Assembly: GCF_902635505.1 (NCBI RefSeq)
Contig: NC_045431.1
Location: 7,037,001 to 7,101,000 of the forward strand
Source: Sarcophilus harrisii
Lineage: Eukaryota > Chordata > Mammalia > Dasyuromorphia > Dasyuridae
Length of the DNA stretch: 64,000 nucleotides
Direction of reading: 5' to 3'
Part shown: in pieces, positions 45,671 to 56,500 of the stretch
How the letters are laid out: the number at the start of each line of letters is the position of its first letter
Position numbering within the stretch: the stretch's first letter is position 1
The notes under the pieces: model-generated
Databases searched by the model: none
What the model saw: the letters and a program-made list of their open reading frames with translations, nothing else
Told to the model about the DNA's origin: nothing
Position numbers and translations under genes: made by a program

Positions 45671-46568
45671 GTCTGTCAACGTCAACCTAATAACCAAGGG
45701 CACATTACCCCCAGTATTTGAGAGAGCAGTGTTGGAATTTAATTCATTGAAGCATGCCAGTCCAGTTTCATTGGGCTAAACTTTGCTCATTCTCTTCTGA
45801 GAGTACATATCCACCAATCCACCCCACCCACACTCTGTTGCCTTTCTTAGCTCCCCCCCACCATGGTTAAAGTGAAGAATGAGAAAAGGGATGAGGGGGC
45901 TGAGAGAAGAAATTTTAGAATTGGGGTTCAGTTTTCTGGTTCCTCTCTTTATTTCTCTGCCTGCAGATGTCTCCAAGAACAGTTACAAGAATATTGGAAG
46001 AGAGTTCAGAGAACAAGAAGTTCTTTAAGAGCTTATTGAATTTAATTATAGGAATTAAAACTTGCTACCCTAAGGGCAAAAGCTGCCAAAAACTTTTCCT
46101 CCAATCTACTTATCAAAATACCTCATAAATTTTGACTGATGTATGAATAAGTCATATACATTTTCTTCTTTCTTCCTGCTGTCCTTGTAGAGCATAAAAT
46201 TTTCTTTTTTCATCTTCCTTCTTCTTTTGTTTTCCTTACCTTCCTTCCTTCCTTTCTCTTTCTTCATCTCTTCTCTTCTACCTTTTTTGTTTTTCTTTCC
46301 TTTTCCTTTCATTCTCCTTCCCTTCCTTCTTTAATCTGCATTTCTATGATTATTAATGATTTAGAACATTTTTCATAAGGCTTAGACTTCTTAGATTTTC
46401 TTCCTATGAAAACTGCCTTTTCAAATTGTTTCAAATTGGGGAATTGCTCTTATTCTTACAAATTTGGATCTGTTCCCTATTTAGCTTAGAAATGAGATTT
46501 TTAACAGAAAGACTGACTTCTAAGATACTCCCTACCATTTACTTGCTTATCTTCTAATTTCAGAGGTT

Positions 46569-47473
46569 TTTGTGGAAAAACTTTTTTTAAATAGCTTTTT
46601 ATTTATAAGTTATATGCATGGGTAATTTTACAGCATTGACAATTGCCAAACTTTTTGTTCCAATTTTTCCCCTTCTTCCCGACACCCCCTCCCCTAGATG
46701 GCAGGATGACCAATATGTTAAATATATTAAAGTATAAATTAAATACACAATAAGTATACGTGACCAAACAGTTATTTTGTTGTACAGAAAGAATTGGACT
46801 CTGAATTATTATACAATTAGCCTGTGAAGGAAATAAAAAATGCAGGCGGACAAAAAGAGAGGGATTGGGAATTCTATGTAGTGGTTCATAGTCATCTCCC
46901 AGAGTTCTTTCTCTGGGTGTAGCTGGTTCAATTCATTACTGCTCTATTGGAACTGATTTGGTTCATCTCATTGCTGAAGAGGGCCAAGTTTATCAGAATT
47001 GATCATCATATAGTATTGTTGTTGAAGTATATAATGATCTCCTGGTCCTGCTCACTTCACTCAGCATCAGTTCATGTAAGTCTCTCCAGACCTTTCTGAA
47101 ATCATCCTGCTGGTCATTTCTTACCAAACAATAATATTCCATAATATTCATAGACCACAATTTACCAGCCATTTTCCAATTGATGGGCATCCACTCCGTT
47201 TCTGGCCACTACGAAGAGGGCTGCCACAAGCATTCTTGCACATACAGTGCAAGGTGCACATATAGATCCCTTTCCCTTCTTTAAAATCTCTTTGGATATA
47301 AGCACAGTAGTAACACTGCTGGATCAAAGGGTCTGCACAGTTTGGTAGCTTTTTGAGCATAGTTCCAAATCACTCTCCAGAATGGCTGGATGTATTCACA
47401 ATTCCACCAGCAATGTATTAGTGTCCATGTTTTCCCACATCCTTTCCAACATTCCACATCAAATGGGGTTCTT
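46569..47473 (-). mobile_element. Hybrid L1 at the duplication junction
   Basis: Its left flank is the target site of L1-Y (tttgtggaaaaacttt) but its right flank is that of L1-X (tcaaatggggttctt), so its two flanks do not match each other. Left of 47017 it follows L1-Y at diagnostic positions; from 47055 on it has X-type features. Between about 47070 and 47270 it differs from both. Confidence 0.93.
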
Positions 47474-47777
47474 AATCTGGAATACACAGAACTCATAAGA
47501 GATTTAACCCCATATGGGGTTGCAACCCACAGTTTAAGAAGCTTTGGTTTAATCCACTGAGAGATTAAATGACTTGCTCACAGCCACATAACCAAAGTGT
47601 ATTAAAAGCAGAAATCTGTGTCTTCCTGACTCTGAGGCATTCTATTCATTATATCACAATGCCTCTTACTATGTAGTATCACCATTCTAAAGCTATGGAA
47701 ATCAAGGTCCAGAGCACATTAGTGATTTTTCTAAGTTAACTTAGGCAGTAAGGATGACAAAGCCTAGAACCCTTCTC

Positions 47778-48209
47778 TGTGGTTTTATATTTTTTTAATT
47801 ATAGCTTTTTATTTACAAGATATATGCATGGGTAATTTTTCAGCATTGACCCTTGCAAAACCTTCTGTTCCAATTTTTCCCCTCTTTTCCCCCATCCCCT
47901 CCCCTAGATGGCAGGTTGTCCAATACATGTTAAATATATTAAAGTATATGTTAAATACAATATATGTATACATGTCCATATAGTTATTTTGCTGCACAAG
48001 AAGAATCGGACTTTGAAATAGTGTCCAATTAACCTGTGAAGGAAATCAAAATGCAGGCGGACAAAAACAGAGGGTTTGGAAATGCTATGTAGTGGTTCAC
48101 ACTCATTTCCCAGAGTTCTTTCGCTGGGTGTAGCTGGTTCTATTCATTATTGAACAAATGGAACTGATTTGGTTCATCTCATTGTTGAAGAGAATGTGGC
48201 TTTATATTT
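47778..48209 (-). mobile_element. L1 3' end (antisense) in copy B
   Basis: Counterpart of 43837-44268 with the same target duplication and a few substitutions near its 5' end. Confidence 0.92.
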
Positions 48210-48392
48210 AATGCTCTTGCTAAGACAAGGAGATAGTGAGGTACCTTCAAAGGACCACATGCTCAACAAGAGTCACCTTGGAGATTGGGGAGATCAAGTT
48301 CCCATAATCTCTGTCCTAGTCACTCACTTCCAAGTTATCTAGTTCCATGACATCATCACATATATGAAAAAGTAGATAGGTATGTATTTTTG

Positions 48393-48504
48393 CGATATAT
48401 ATATATATATATAAATATATGTGAATATATATATAAATATATGTGTATATATATATATATATAGTTAGAGATATATATATAGTTAGATTATATATAATTA
48501 TATT

Positions 48505-48545
<41 letters not shown>

Positions 48546-48567
48546 TGTGTGTGTGTTAGAGAGAGAA
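48393..48567. repeat. Complex TA / GA / TG microsatellite, copy B
   Basis: Interrupted TA blocks (taaatatatgtg, gttagagata), then GA, then TG. About 175 bp against about 65 bp in copy A. Confidence 0.95.
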
Positions 48568-48593
48568 CAAACTCTTGCTATGAATTGTTTTGA

Positions 48594-48815
48594 TTGGGTT
48601 CTTACTCTTTTTTGTGTCATGAATTCCTTTGGCAGTCCTGTGAAAGCTATGAATCTTTTCTGAGAATGATGCTTTTAAGTAATTGAAGGAAATGCTCATT
48701 TTCAGTTAGAGGTTAATAAAAACAAAAATGGAATTTTTCCCCATTCTAGTTTTTATCTGAAATCCATCCCTGAAACTCTTGTGAGTCTGTGTATTCCAGT
48801 TTAAGAACTCCATTC
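48594..48815 (+). mobile_element. Small hAT-like element, copy B
   Basis: Counterpart of 44545-44765 with a few substitutions and small length changes. Confidence 0.6.
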
Positions 48816-48866
48816 AAGTTTTAGGAGACTCAACTTTAGTCCTGGTTCTTACAACATTTTTTTTTT

Positions 48867-49125
48867 TGGCTTCTTTTTATTTCATGTTCTTGTTCAATTA
48901 TATCCAAGTCTTCATGACCCCATGGATGAAGCTCTCTGTGGGTTTGTCCTGGCAAAGATACTGGAGTGGTTTGCCATTTCTTAATCTGGTAGATTAAGAC
49001 AAACTGAGATTAAGTGACTTGTCCAGAATCACAAAGCTAATATGTGTCTGGGGCCAGATGTGTATTCAGATCTTCCTGATTCCAGACTCAGCGCTCTTTT
49101 CATTAGGTCATGACCTAGCGACTTC
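48867..49125 (-). mobile_element. Marsupial CORE-SINE, copy B
   Basis: Counterpart of 44818-45075, essentially identical. Confidence 0.9.
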
Positions 49126-49409
49126 TATTTATGCTTCCTATACTTATAAAATTCCCAGAAAACTAAAAATTCTGGCCTCTTATAAAGATTTAAACTAATG
49201 GCCAAATTTGTGAGCACGAAGTTAACTTTTCAAGAAAATCTTTATAAATCTGTGGGCATTCCTTTATAATTTCAATATTAGTTTTAAAATTAAAATATGT
49301 ATTTTAATCAAACAGCACAACAAGAAAAATAGTGTCTGTTTCCAACAAGTTTACAAGTATAATAGGTAAGAACAACAACAAAAAACCAAGTGTACAAATA
49401 AGTATGTCT

Positions 49410-49720
49410 AAACAAGACACATATACAATAAATTGGAGACAATCAACAAAAGGAAGGTGCTGACATTAACAGGGACCAGGAAAAGCTTGTCGAAGATGGG
49501 ATTTTTGTGGGGGAAGGAAGTCAGAAATGAGGAGTGAGAGGATTTCTGGTGTGGAAGATAGTCTGTGGAAAAATTAAAGAGATGGCAAGTGGGGCCTGAT
49601 TATGAACAAGCCAAATAGAGGATTTAGATTTGAAGCTGGAGGTAATAGTGAGCCCCTGGTTTAACAAATGGGAGAGGGGTGTGATATGGTCAAGCCTGAT
49701 CTTAGAATATTCAGTCATCA
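49410..49720 (+). mobile_element. Ancient dispersed repeat, copy B
   Basis: Counterpart of 45360-45670. Confidence 0.6.
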
Positions 49721-50618
49721 GTCTGTCAACGTCAACATAATAACCAAGGGCACATTACCCCCAGTATTTGAGAGAGCAGTGTTTGAATTTAATTCATTGA
49801 AGCATGCCAGTCCAGTTTCATTGGGCTAAACTTTGCTCATTCTCTTCTGAGAGTACATATCCACCAATCCACCCCACCCACACTCTGTTGCCTTTCTTAG
49901 CTCCCCCCCACCATGGTTAAAGTGAAGAATGAGAAAAGGGATGAGGGGGCTGAGAGAAGAAATTTTAGAATTGGGGTTCAGTTTTCTGGTTCCTCTCTTT
50001 ATTTCTCTGCCTGCAGATGTCTCCAAGAACAGTTACAAGAATATTGGAAGAGAGTTAAGAGAACAAGAAGTTCTTTAAGAGCTTATTGAATTTAATTACA
50101 GGAATTAAAACTTGCTACCCTAAGGGCAAAAGCTGCCAAAAACTTTTCCTCCAATCTACTTATCAAAATACCTCATAAATTTTGACTGATGTATGAATAA
50201 GTCATATACATTTTCTTCTTTCTTCCTGCTGTCCTTGTAGAGCATAAAATTTTCTTTTTTCATCTTCCTTCTTCTTTTGTTTTCCTTACCTTCCTTCCTT
50301 CCTTTCTCTTTCTTCATCTCTTCTCTTCTACCTTTTTTATTTTTCTTTCCTTTTCCTTTCATTCTCCTTCCCTTCCTTCTTTAATCTGCATTTCTATGAT
50401 TATTAATGATTTAGAACATTTTTCATAAGGCTTAGACTTCTTAGATTTTCTTCCTATGAAAACTGCCTTTTCAAATTGTTTCAAATTGGGGAATTGCTCT
50501 TATTCTTACAAATTTGGATCTGTTCCCTATTTAGCTTAGAAATGAGATTTTTAACAGAAAGACTGACTTCTAAGATACTCCCTACCATTTACTTGCTTAT
50601 CTTCTAATTTCAGAGGTT

Positions 50619-51457
50619 TTTGTGGAAAAACTTTTTTTAAATAGCTTTTTATTTATAAGTTATATGCATGGGTAATTTTACAGCATTGACAATTGCCAAA
50701 CTTTTTGTTCCAATTTTTCCCCTTCTTCCCGACACCCCCTCCCCTAGATGGCAGGATGACCAATATGTTAAATATATTAAAGTATAAATTAAATACACAA
50801 TAAGTATACGTGACCAAACAGTTATTTTGTTGTACAGAAAGAATTGGACTCTGATTATTATACAATTAGCCTGTGAAGGAAATAAAAAATGCAGGCGGAC
50901 AAAAAGAGAGGGATTGGGAATTCTATGTAGTGGTTCATAGTCATCTCCCAGAGTTCTTTCTCTGGGTGTAGCTGGTTCAATTCATTACTGCTCTATTGGA
51001 ACTGATTTGGTTCATCTCATTGCTGAAGAGGGCCAAGTTTATCAGAATTGATCATCATATAGTATTGTTGTTGAAGTATATAATGATCTCCTGGTCCTGC
51101 TCATTTCACTCAGCATCAGTTCGTGTAAGTCTCTCCAGGCCTTTCTGAAATCCTCCTGTTGGTCATTTCTTACAGAACAATAATATTCCATAATATTCAT
51201 ACACCACAATTTATTCAGCCGTTCTCCAACTGATGGACATCCATTCAGTTTCCAGTTTCTAGCCACTATAAAGAGAGCTGCCACAAATATTCGTGCACAT
51301 CCAGGTCCCTTTCCCTTCTTTAGTATCTCTTTGGGATATAATCCCAGTAGTAACACTGCTGGATCAAAGGGTATGCACAGTTTGATAACTTTTTGAGCAT
51401 AGTTCCAAACTACTCGCCAGAATGGCTGGATGTATTCACAATTTGTGGAAAAACTTT
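50619..51457 (-). mobile_element. L1-Y: right parent L1 of the duplication
   Basis: Matching target duplication tttgtggaaaaacttt at 50619 and 51442. The antisense strand keeps an open frame for the ORF2 C-terminus (about 51042-51440): WRVVWNYAQKVIKLCIPFDP to TTILYDDQF. Confidence 0.95.
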
Positions 51458-51509
51458 CAAATATTTTGTAATAAAAATTGTCCTTTTTACCTAAAGTGAT
51501 AAGTTTGCC

Positions 51510-51570
51510 AATCAATCAATATTTCTTAGGCACCTACTATGTACTAGGCGCTGAGAGAGATACTGATGCT
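51510..51570 (+). mobile_element. Ancient dispersed repeat scrap
   Basis: taggcacctactatgtacta, then ggcgctgag. Confidence 0.4.
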
Positions 51571-51574
51571 CTCT

Positions 51575-51850
51575 CTTTCTTATTTGGTCATGAACTCTTT
51601 TCTTCATTTACCTGAAAGGTAATTTCTTCCTTGCTTCTCTAATTTGCGGTCACTCTCTAGGTTATGTATCCATTTGGAGTTTATCTTGGTGTAGAGTGTT
51701 ATTTGATTGGCATGATAAGTTAATTTAAGTAGGATGTTGAGTTTTATTATATTGGCTTGGCCAACCTGCTCCTCCCACCCCTCTCTGAATTTAAGCCAGT
51801 TGGGTGGTTTAATACCTTTGTCACTACTTACACCATATTATCTTCCCCCA
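51575..51850 (-). mobile_element. Old L1 ORF2 fragment (antisense)
   Basis: ttatttggtcatgaactctt, tatccatttggagtttatct, tggtgtagagtgtt, then ttatattggcttggcc: ORF2 order read in reverse. Confidence 0.7.
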
Positions 51851-51880
51851 AGGCAATAGAGTGGTGTGTGTGTGTGTGTG

Positions 51881-52140
51881 TGGCAGAGAGAGACAGACAG
51901 ACAGGGGCAGAGAGAGACAGACAGACAGGGGCAGAGAGAGACAGACAGACAGGGGCAGAGAGAGACAGACAGACAGGGGCAGAGAGAGACAGACAGACAG
52001 GGGCAGAGAGAGACAGACAGACAGAGGCAGAGAGAGACAGACAGACAGGGGCAGAGAGAGACAGACAGACAGGGGCAGAGAGAGACAGACAGACAGGGGC
52101 AGAGAGAGACAGACAGACAGGGGCAGAGAGAGACAGAGAC
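51881..52140. repeat. 24-bp tandem repeat (11 units)
   Basis: Unit ggggcagagagagacagaca plus gaca, at 51904 and every 24 bp to 52120, with a partial first unit at 51880 and one variant at 52024 (gaggc). A short (TG)n precedes it. The period is a multiple of three, so all frames without stops stay open on both strands. Confidence 0.97.
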
Positions 52141-52722
52141 ATGTCCCTACATGAGCAAAGAAAGGCCAGAGGTTACAAGGTCTCCTTGTGGACTTCCCTA
52201 AAACACAGGTGACCAACGATCATTTCTCTACTCAATAGTCTTCGGTGTCATCTTGTTGCTTCTGGGATAAATTATAAGATCTTCAGCTTGGCATGAAATG
52301 CCTGACAGTATGGATTGCAGTGGATGTGGTCGTGGGGCAACGGAGTACTGGTGAAGGCGGCCATTCTTTATCAGATGGGAGGGCATGGATGTATTCTGCT
52401 AATTCAACTCAGAGGCATATTCACTCCAGATTTCTTGGGGCACTTGTGTTGGTTTCCCTCTGATCTGAGCATCGCCCACTGTGGATAAGAGTAATTTTTT
52501 CCCACTGGTTCTTTTTGTTGTAGATTGGAAATACCTCTTGTGTTTTTAATGTTTTCTCAGCAGTAACCAAGAAATAATAGAATGTTTGCACAGAGGACAT
52601 TTGATAGTATATTCATGTGTTTATATGGGAAGAGATTTCAGAGGAAAAAAAGAAAAATAAGAAGGAACCTGAGGTTGAATGTTGAATAGAAGGAAAAATA
52701 CCCTGCTCCAAGACTAGTGAGA
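52141..52722. other. Intron sequence, nothing recognised
   Basis: Single-copy. Confidence 0.5.
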
Positions 52723-52850
52723 GGCAGCTAGGTGGTGCAGTAGATTGTGCTGAGTTCAAAGTTAGGAAAACTTGAATTTAAATCCAGTCTCAGAAACTGC
52801 CTAGCTGTGTGAACTTGCATAAGTCACTTAATCTCTGAATCTGTCATCTT
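52723..52850 (+). mobile_element. Marsupial CORE-SINE
   Basis: gaggcagctaggtggtgcag head, cctagctgtgtgaacttgca, then cttaatctctgaatctgtc. Confidence 0.9.
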
Positions 52851-52874
52851 TGAGCACGTGATTTGATTTGATTA

Positions 52875-53130
52875 CAAAGCAGTATGGCATCATGGACAAG
52901 ATGCCAGATGTAGAATCAGGAAAACTTGGATTCTCAACCCACCTTAGACACTTCCTAGTTGGGAGACCCTGGCCAGGCAAGACACCTGCACTGATCCTCA
53001 ATTTCCTCATCCGTAAATTGAGGATAATAACAGCACCTACTTCACAGGATTATTGTGAAGATTACATAAGACAATGTTTGTAAAGTCCTTTGCAAATCTT
53101 AAAATGCCATATAAATGTTAACTGTTGTTA
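52875..53130 (+). mobile_element. MIR SINE, near full length
   Basis: cagtatggcatcatggacaa, cctcatccgtaaattgagga, ataacagcacctacttcaca, then aaatgccatataaatgttaa. Confidence 0.9.
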
Positions 53131-53149
53131 TTAATATTCCACATTACCA

Positions 53150-53475
53150 GCTGTTTTCTAAACCTGGCCATTCAATCTCCTGCCTCCAAGCCTTTATCCA
53201 GGCTGTGCCTCATAAGTGGGATGTACTCCACATTTGTCTCTTAATCTTTGGTTTCCATGATTCACTTCGTATTCTACCTTCTCCTGGGAGGACTATCTTC
53301 CTCTCTCTTGTTGTAGTGTTCTATCGATCCTGAAATAATACAAATTATGTATATTTGTTGAAATTTATCACCCCACTAGAATTTTAGCTTCTTGATGGTA
53401 AGGATTGTTTTGTTTTTTCTTTGTGTTCTTGTTACAGGGCATTGTGCAGAACAGGTGCTTAATAAATACTTGTTG
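53150..53475 (+). mobile_element. L2 3' end
   Basis: caagcctttatccaggctgt, accccactagaattttagct, ggtgcttaataaatacttgt. Confidence 0.85.
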
Positions 53476-53499
53476 CTTTGTATTACTCCCATGATTAAG

Positions 53500-53725
53500 G
53501 AGCAATAAAATTAGTGTCATAGAGAGAGGACTGGCTTTGGAGGCAAGAGAAAGCTGCATCCATATGCCAGCTAGGGTACTTACTAGTCATTTAGCAAATC
53601 ACTTAATCTCTGTGTGCCTCAGTTTCTCCTGCCAAGTGGGGATGGTGATACTTGTGATGTCTGCTTCCTAATGGTATTGCAAAGTATTGCAACCTTAAGC
53701 TTCTATAAATGCGTTGTCATTTTTC
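53500..53725 (+). mobile_element. MIR SINE
   Basis: gtgtcatagagagaggactg, ctctgtgtgcctcagtttct, taagcttctataaatgcgtt. Confidence 0.85.
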
Positions 53726-53754
53726 TTCATTTTGTTTGGCCCTCTAGGCAGCCT

Positions 53755-54130
53755 AAATAACTTCTCTAGATAGATCTCGTGCTTTTCCACCTTACTGCTT
53801 TTGTCTCTCCTGTTCCCTTAGCCCTTAATTCTGTTCCAACTTTCAAGTTGATCGTGGCTTAAATGTCATTTCTCCAAGTTTTCCCCATCCCTCCCTCAGA
53901 CAAAAGTGATGTCTCTTTCTTCTAAAATCCCAAAGCCCTTTGTTCTTCTCACTGCATGTCCATACTATGATTTCGATAACAGTCGCTGGCCTCTTGTATT
54001 CCTGACCAGTTAAAAACTCTGCGAGGGCAGAATCCCTGAGTTTTGGAGCTTCAATATCTCTTACTTGGATCCTTAAAAATATTAGGTCTCTCAAAAATAT
54101 TACTGAAGGAACGAGGGAATTATGAACTCT
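53755..54130 (+). mobile_element. L2 3' fragment
   Basis: cttaaatgtcatttctccaa, gttttccccatccctccctc and a decayed 3' end. Confidence 0.6.
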
Positions 54131-54539
54131 TGGAGAAAGAAATGAAACAACCATTTAAGGCATTAGATGAACTTGAAATTTGCACAGAGCTTTTCAAGAT
54201 CAAAGTAAAATGAGTTATTGTTGAAGTGCTTGGTACCATCTCATAAGGTCATGGCCAAAGAAGTGTTTCATCATGAGGCTCTTCAGAGGAAGAGCAGAAG
54301 GGATGATCCTCTAGAAATCTGGGAAGATCTCCCCTTCTTGCCCAGATCAAAATCACACATTGTGACTAATGTGAACAATTTGGTGATGGAAGGAGACGCC
54401 AAACATCAAAGTCAGAGCCAGAACAAGAAAGGCTGGGTTCTCCTGAGGTGTCAAGATGGGGAAATCATCTTTTTGCTTATGTCAAAGCTCACTTTCATCA
54501 GCTTGGTCATCTTAAAGATAAGAAGTAGTATGGAAATAA
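54131..54539. other. Intron sequence, nothing recognised
   Basis: A 132-codon + frame (54218-54616) covers part of it and runs into a SINE; no domain seen. Confidence 0.45.
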
Positions 54540-54850
54540 TAATATTAGATATTTGTAGAGCATTTCAAAGTTGTCAAAGCATTTTACATCCATTTTCTCC
54601 TTTATTCTCACAATAATGCTGGGAGATAGTTGTAGCGTGCTATGGTGGCAGGGACCCAAGGGACTCTCCATCTCTGAGATGCATAAGGTAGTGTGCTCTG
54701 TATATACTAGAAACTTATTAAGTATTTGTTGAATTCAACAGAATTAAATTGAGTATTAGAAGCTCAGAGACATCTTAAAGATTATCTAATTCAATTCCAT
54801 TTTACAGATGGAAAAACTGAGGGACTGAAGGGTCTTGTGAATTCTCCTTC
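54540..54850 (-). mobile_element. Two MIR-type SINE relics
   Basis: First: gtagagcatttcaaagttgt, cattttctcctttattctca. Second, from about 54755: attctaattcaa-like flank then ccattttacagatggaaaaa. Confidence 0.6.
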
Positions 54851-54944
54851 AGTTCTCAGGCTTTTTCATTTCATTGCTCATTCTGTCAAGTGATAAGATA
54901 GACTTATATGTCTTTCACTTCTTTCCTGTATCCATATTCACTCT

Positions 54945-55185
54945 TTTAAAAACTTGTATATAGCATTTTTTCCAATTATACATATAGTCTTCAACATTCA
55001 TTTTTTTAATTGAATTTCAAATTTTTCTCCCTTTCCTCTCCTCTTCTCTCTCTTCTCCAAGATAGCAAGTAATAGGTTCTACATATACAATCAGGTTAAA
55101 CACATTGCCATGCATAGGTTATACCGATACAAGCAGGTTAAACATATTAGCTATGCATTACATTCACTCTTTGGTGAAAATATGA
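54945..55185 (-). mobile_element. Old L1 3' end (antisense), tentative
   Basis: cattcatttttttaattgaa, tttcaaatttttctcccttt, agatagcaagtaataggttc, in the order of an older L1 3' UTR. Confidence 0.5.
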
Positions 55186-55739
55186 ATGGGTCCAGGGAAA
55201 ATGAGAAGTGTGTCCCCAGTTTCTCCCCTCCCCTTCTTCATCTTCCTTCCCTTTCATAGTTCACACTATATACCCTGCATCTTTGTTCTCTTCCCTGTCT
55301 CCTTTCTCAAAATCTGCTTTCAGGAAAAAGTCTGTTATCATTCATTTACATCTTTGCACAAATTTAAGCCTGTGTATTATTGCCTCTCTCAAGACATTTT
55401 TAATTTTCTCTGGAAAATAATCCTTTTGTTGTACAATAAAGGGTCTTCTTCCTCTCCTCCTTCCCTCATCTCCAAGGATATCCCCCTTGGGTAGTCTGAA
55501 GGAGGACAGCAAATGGATTCCAGAAGTGAAAAGGAGAAGCCATAATTGAGGCGTTTCCTGATCCCAAGAGGAGATGAATTTTCTTGCTTTTTCTTCTTAC
55601 AGTTTTTAACCAGTTAAATTCATGCTTCTTCTCCAAAGTCAGGTCCAATATGCCATCCTCCATGACCCTTGGGCTTGTGGCACCTTTTCCTTTTGGACTT
55701 CACCTAGCACTTTGCTTTGAAGCTTTTTAACAGAAAGAT
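55186..55739. other. Intron sequence, nothing recognised
   Basis: Single-copy, with a 102-codon + frame lacking any domain. Confidence 0.45.
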
Positions 55740-55885
55740 CATAGGATCACAAGATCTTAGATCTAGGGGTCATCTCGTTCAACCATCTCTCTTTCCGGAA
55801 ACCGAGAGCCTCAGAGAAGATGAATAACTTGGGAGAAGGTCACACAAAAGAACCACAATCCCGACCATCATCTGGGATGCATTAC
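55740..55885 (-). mobile_element. MIR-type SINE relic
   Basis: gatcttagatctaggggtca, tctcgttcaacca, then ggaaaccgagagcctcagag. Confidence 0.6.
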
Positions 55886-55889
55886 TATT

Positions 55890-56030
55890 CATTCTTGTCA
55901 TCAGGTTAGTGTCTCAGTCCTCCCCCACATCAATTATAGTTTCCTAAGGCCAGGAATCACGTCTTCCCTAGACTAATCTCCCCTTGCACCCAGCATCTGC
56001 AGTGTGTTAATAAACATTTGTTGATCAGTC
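55890..56030 (+). mobile_element. L2 3' end
   Basis: cctaaggccaggaatcacgt, then ttaataaacatttgttgatc. Confidence 0.7.
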
Positions 56031-56149
56031 CATTAATTGATAAACTATAGCATGTGTTTTGGTTCTACCAAGCTAAGATTGGGCTGATCAGCCACAGTCA
56101 AACACAGTGCCCTTGGACCCCCAATCCTTTGACCCTGATCTTCAAGTAC

Positions 56150-56300
56150 AGCTGAACTCATGGATTTGTAGATCTGAAAGTGAAAGGGACCTCCAAGGTT
56201 GTCTAATTCAGACTCTTTTTCCATCAAAGAAATGGAGACCTCCCAAAGTTAAGGTCACCCTGGTGGTGAGTAATACAATGGGGAGGTTAGCCCTAGTCCT
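56150..56300 (-). mobile_element. MIR-type SINE relic
   Basis: gatctgaaagtgaaagggac, ctccaaggttgtctaattca, then aaatggagacctcccaaag. Confidence 0.6.
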
Positions 56301-56384
56301 TGACCTCCAAACCTGGAGCTCTTTCCAATATAAACAGAGGCCAAGTTAACTTTCGGAGTTATTATCTAACCAACCAACCAACCT

Positions 56385-56500
56385 CCCATTCAGGGACTAC
56401 TTAATGAGCACTTATCAAAGGAATTGCATTGAGCTGGTGCCTAGGGGGCACAGAGCACTGTGCCAGGGTCTCAGCCTTAAGAAGCTCAGCATCTTGTTGG
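56385..56500 (+). mobile_element. Ancient dispersed repeat, family not named
   Basis: cttaatgagcacttatcaaa, gcatt-gagctggtgcc, then aagaagctcagcatcttg. Confidence 0.4.

Larger units (their letters stand above)
43097..47017. repeat. Tandem duplication, copy A
   Basis: About 3.9 kb, matching copy B (47018-51066) with only about 20 substitutions seen by eye in 3.6 kb of comparable sequence. The boundaries are crossover points inside L1-X and the hybrid L1. Contents: right ends of L1-X and the hAT element, SINE scraps (43615-43840), an L1, a TA/GA microsatellite, a small hAT-like element, a SINE, an ancient repeat and single-copy sequence (45670-46565, with a CT-rich patch at 46200-46330). Confidence 0.95.
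47018..51066. repeat. Tandem duplication, copy B
   Basis: Same content and order as copy A. It is about 128 bp longer, chiefly because of the expanded microsatellite at 48393-48567. Single-copy part: 49720-50615. Confidence 0.95.

Noticed and set aside
51042-51515. 157-codon minus frame that looks like a real protein
   Set aside because: C-terminal piece of L1 ORF2 in a truncated L1. The same applies to 35941-36342, 43024-43269, 46993-47190 and 60454-60792.
51824-52216. Overlapping frames on both strands up to 151 codons, possible repeat protein or CRISPR-like array
   Set aside because: A head-to-tail 24-bp minisatellite without spacers, inside a mammalian intron.
54218-54616. 132-codon plus frame as a new gene
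   Set aside because: No recognised domain; it runs into a SINE and lies in the CD38 intron without splice support.
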